Assembly: GCA_021823605.1 (NCBI GenBank)
Contig: JAKANV010000047.1
Span: 1 to 5,885 of the forward strand
Source of the DNA: a bacterium
GTDB taxonomy: Bacteria; Patescibacteriota; CPR2; UBA1875; JAJYID01
Length of the DNA stretch: 5,885 bases
Reading direction: 5' to 3'
The notes beneath the pieces are model-generated. The model did no database searches and was not told the origin of the DNA. It was given only the letters and a program-made list of their open reading frames with translations. Of this stretch, positions 4,280 through 5,885 are shown in pieces; position 1 is the first letter of the stretch; each line of letters begins with the position of its first letter. Position numbers and translations under genes: made by a program.

Positions 4280-5452
4280 CTAAGCTGATGCTTTTTTGAG
4301 ATACATCGCTTTTAAAAAAGCTTCCTCGTAACCATCACAGTTGTGCTTAGGTGAAAATAAGAATTCCGCTCTTTTGCGCGGTACGGACAGGGGAATTTTA
4401 TTAACTTTATCCATGTGCTCTACTATCCGGTTAATATATTTTTTTTGAGACGGAGTCACCTTAGTATCATTTTCACTGAAATTCAGATCTTCTACATTAA
4501 TCAGAACTCCAGCCTGATCTACAAGCTCGCTCAGAGATCCTAGCGCTGGCCCCACGACTGGAGTCCCGGATGCCATTGCTTCAGCTGCCACCAAACCAAA
4601 AGGTTCAGCCCAAAGATTTGTCATCATTACAGCTTTTGCATCTTGCAAGAGACGAATCTTTTCCTCAGCATTCACAACACCCAGAACTTTATCTTTCGTC
4701 CCTAATATGGGCTTTATGAATTTGTTAAAATAGGTTTTTTCATGCTCTTCGACTGTCTTGCCAATTAGCTTCAAGGGCATATTTAGCCTATGTGCTACTT
4801 GCAATGCTATATGAGGGCCTTTTTCCATACAAAATCTACCAACCCAAAGCAGATAATCGCTCTTTTTTTCATAATTAGGAAAATATTCTTCCATATCGAC
4901 AGCATTATACACAGTCCCCAAGTGTTGGCTGACATCTAAATAAGGCAAAAACCGCCTAGCTTGATCTTTTGAAATACTTACGAAGTAGTGTCCAATCTCT
5001 GAAAATTGCCGAATCATCTCGGTAGTATGCCCCCTGGCCGGCCCATGCAATGTATGCACTACTGGGATGTCTCCGGTATCAACCAATTCTCCGGTTATAA
5101 GCTCATAGTCTGTTTCAAAAATATATTTCGAGCTATCTCTGACTATTTTGTGTGCGTGCATTGCCAACGTATGATCCCATATGAGATCAGGCCGCTCGGC
5201 GATAGCCATTTCAAACGCCCTTCTGTTTGCCTCTTTTTCTTTTTTAAATGAAACACCCTGGCCAACAGCGACCGGCACAGTCGCTACAAGTTTGGCCGAT
5301 GTCTTCGAGTCACCGGAGGCAAAAAGATAGACATCGTGGCCCCTTCTCACTAACTCCTCTGAGGCAACGGAAATTACGGTTTCTATACCTCCATACTCCT
5401 GTTCGCGCCCGAGAATTGGTATCACTACAGGCGCAATGATGCAAATTTTCAT
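4280..5452 (-). CDS. Family 4 glycosyltransferase (GT-B fold, 390 aa)
   Basis: This is a retaining glycosyltransferase of the GT4 type, which moves a sugar from a nucleotide-sugar donor to a lipid, glycan or other acceptor at the cytoplasmic face. The N-terminal acceptor domain opens with KICIIAPVVIP and the glycine loop YGGIE (Gly21-Gly22), with TLHGP (His136) further on. The C-terminal donor domain begins near VYNAVDMEEYFP (181-192). It contains VGRFCMEKGP with the phosphate-contacting Arg206 and Lys211, and the family E-x7-E signature EPFGLVAAE (Glu283, Glu291), followed by MASGTPVV. The length is normal for the family and no key residue is missing. The ATG at 5452 has AAGGA 11 bases upstream, slightly far but plausible. 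No membrane helix is seen, so it is soluble or peripheral. Donor and acceptor cannot be read from sequence. The divergent PAP2-like gene would fit an envelope glycolipid pathway, but that is inference. I found no convincing promoter in 5453-5601 on this strand. Confidence 0.94.
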   Translation of the reverse strand: MKICIIAPVVIPILGREQEYGGIETVISVASEELVRRGHDVYLFASGDSKTSAKLVATVPVAVGQGVSFKKEKEANRRAFEMAIAERPDLIWDHTLAMHAHKIVRDSSKYIFETDYELITGELVDTGDIPVVHTLHGPARGHTTEMIRQFSEIGHYFVSISKDQARRFLPYLDVSQHLGTVYNAVDMEEYFPNYEKKSDYLLWVGRFCMEKGPHIALQVAHRLNMPLKLIGKTVEEHEKTYFNKFIKPILGTKDKVLGVVNAEEKIRLLQDAKAVMMTNLWAEPFGLVAAEAMASGTPVVGPALGSLSELVDQAGVLINVEDLNFSENDTKVTPSQKKYINRIVEHMDKVNKIPLSVPRKRAEFLFSPKHNCDGYEEAFLKAMYLKKASA

Positions 5453-5583
5453 AGGTTTTAAAATCCTTCTCTTTACTCATTCACTGGCACATTCCAGTTT
5501 AGGATTTATTTTTGGCGAAAACCACTTTCATTTTTACAAACAATCAAAACTAGTTCCAACTTCTAAAAGATTAACCAGTAAGC

Positions 5584-5589
5584 TATAAT
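5584..5589 (+). promoter_or_regulatory. -10 box giving a near-leaderless membrane-protein mRNA
   Basis: A perfect TATAAT lies 12 bases before the ATG at 5602. The hexamer 17 bases upstream is TTCTAA (5561-5566), a weak -35. Transcription starting about seven bases after the box would begin near 5596, leaving only about six bases of leader and no room for a ribosome binding site. Confidence 0.5.
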
Positions 5590-5601
5590 AGATTTTAAAT
5601 T

Positions 5602-5885
5602 ATGCTAAGAAATCTGTACGGAAAATTTACTCACTTTAAAAAAACCAAGCTGAAGGGCAGAGGCTTGGTCGTATTTATAGCGGCTTATTTCACAATAGTC
5701 AGCTGTTTTATGCTCGTTAATAACATGTGGCTTTCGCCGGATCAGTTTATCATTGTTGGTTTCGTCTTGGCGCTCTTAGTGGCTCAGCCAATTTTGTTCC
5801 TGAAGGACTGGACACCATTCATTCTTCTTTTTTTAAGCTATGAGTTCCTTAGAGGAATGGCACCAATGCTCGGAGTTAAGGCTCA
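5602..5885 (+). CDS. Multi-pass membrane protein, PAP2/Aur1-like N-terminus, C-terminus beyond the window
   Basis: The open frame starts at ATG 5602 and is still open at the window edge after 94 residues. The N-terminus is short and basic (MLRNLYGKFTHFKKTKLKGR), consistent with the cytoplasmic side, and is followed by hydrophobic segments at about 21-39, 48-67 and 71-82. The stretch LKDWTPFILLFLSYEFLRG (67-85) resembles the region ahead of the catalytic motifs in membrane PAP2 phosphatases of the Aur1/inositolphosphotransferase-like type, which act on lipid phosphates or phospholipid head groups. That match is from memory, and the catalytic His and Arg motifs would lie outside the window, so it is a tentative family call. 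The gene is divergent from the glycosyltransferase. No Shine-Dalgarno sequence precedes the ATG, and the -10 box is so close that translation may be leaderless. Confidence 0.7.
   Translation, partial: MLRNLYGKFTHFKKTKLKGRGLVVFIAAYFTIVSCFMLVNNMWLSPDQFIIVGFVLALLVAQPILFLKDWTPFILLFLSYEFLRGMAPMLGVKA

Noticed and set aside
5006..5439. Plus-strand frames opposite the glycosyltransferase
   Set aside because: Antisense shadows of a gene with intact GT4 motifs; no start signals.

Overview
The window looks like bacterial chromosome from a small-genome lineage, most probably Patescibacteria (Candidate Phyla Radiation), possibly Saccharibacteria. This is inferred from protein style, not from a marker gene. 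The clues are an orphan CheY-like receiver of a type common in that group, a membrane-anchored thioredoxin with a CPHC site, hydrophilic coiled-coil proteins without recognisable domains, AT-rich DNA with short intergenic gaps, and the standard genetic code (no in-frame UGA in any gene read here). No phage, transposon, CRISPR or restriction/defence gene is visible.

Layout. Positions 1-1846 (minus strand) hold two tightly linked genes for charged, unrecognised proteins: a 503-residue protein rich in predicted helix and coiled coil, then, one base after its stop, the start of a second charged protein that runs off the left edge. A divergent promoter region (1847-2004) separates them from a stand-alone response-regulator receiver gene on the plus strand (2005-2385). 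That gene converges on a minus-strand membrane-anchored thioredoxin-like gene (2432-2959), and a hairpin with T-tracts on both sides serves as a shared terminator.

Positions 2960-3324 are non-coding or RNA: the thioredoxin promoter, a 140-base segment with three hairpins and a degenerate tRNA-Lys-like copy ending in an exact 13-base repeat of the tRNA-Lys 3' end, then tRNA-Lys(CUU) and tRNA-Arg(UCU). Both tRNAs are on the minus strand, have encoded CCA ends and are separated by one base. Upstream of the tRNAs lie a histidine phosphatase (phosphoglycerate mutase-like) gene whose second catalytic histidine is replaced by tyrosine (3393-4205), and a family 4 glycosyltransferase (4280-5452). On the plus strand from 5602 the window ends inside a multi-pass membrane protein whose N-terminus resembles PAP2/Aur1-type lipid phosphatases. 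Its promoter implies a transcript with almost no leader.

How the genes work together. The glycosyltransferase and the PAP2-like protein, divergently transcribed, would both fit envelope glycolipid or polysaccharide synthesis, and the anchored thioredoxin would act on thiols outside the membrane. These links rest on family knowledge and adjacency only. I do not see clear evidence of a new multi-gene system. The items most worth checking are the tRNA-Lys-derived repeat segment and the histidine phosphatase with the altered active site.
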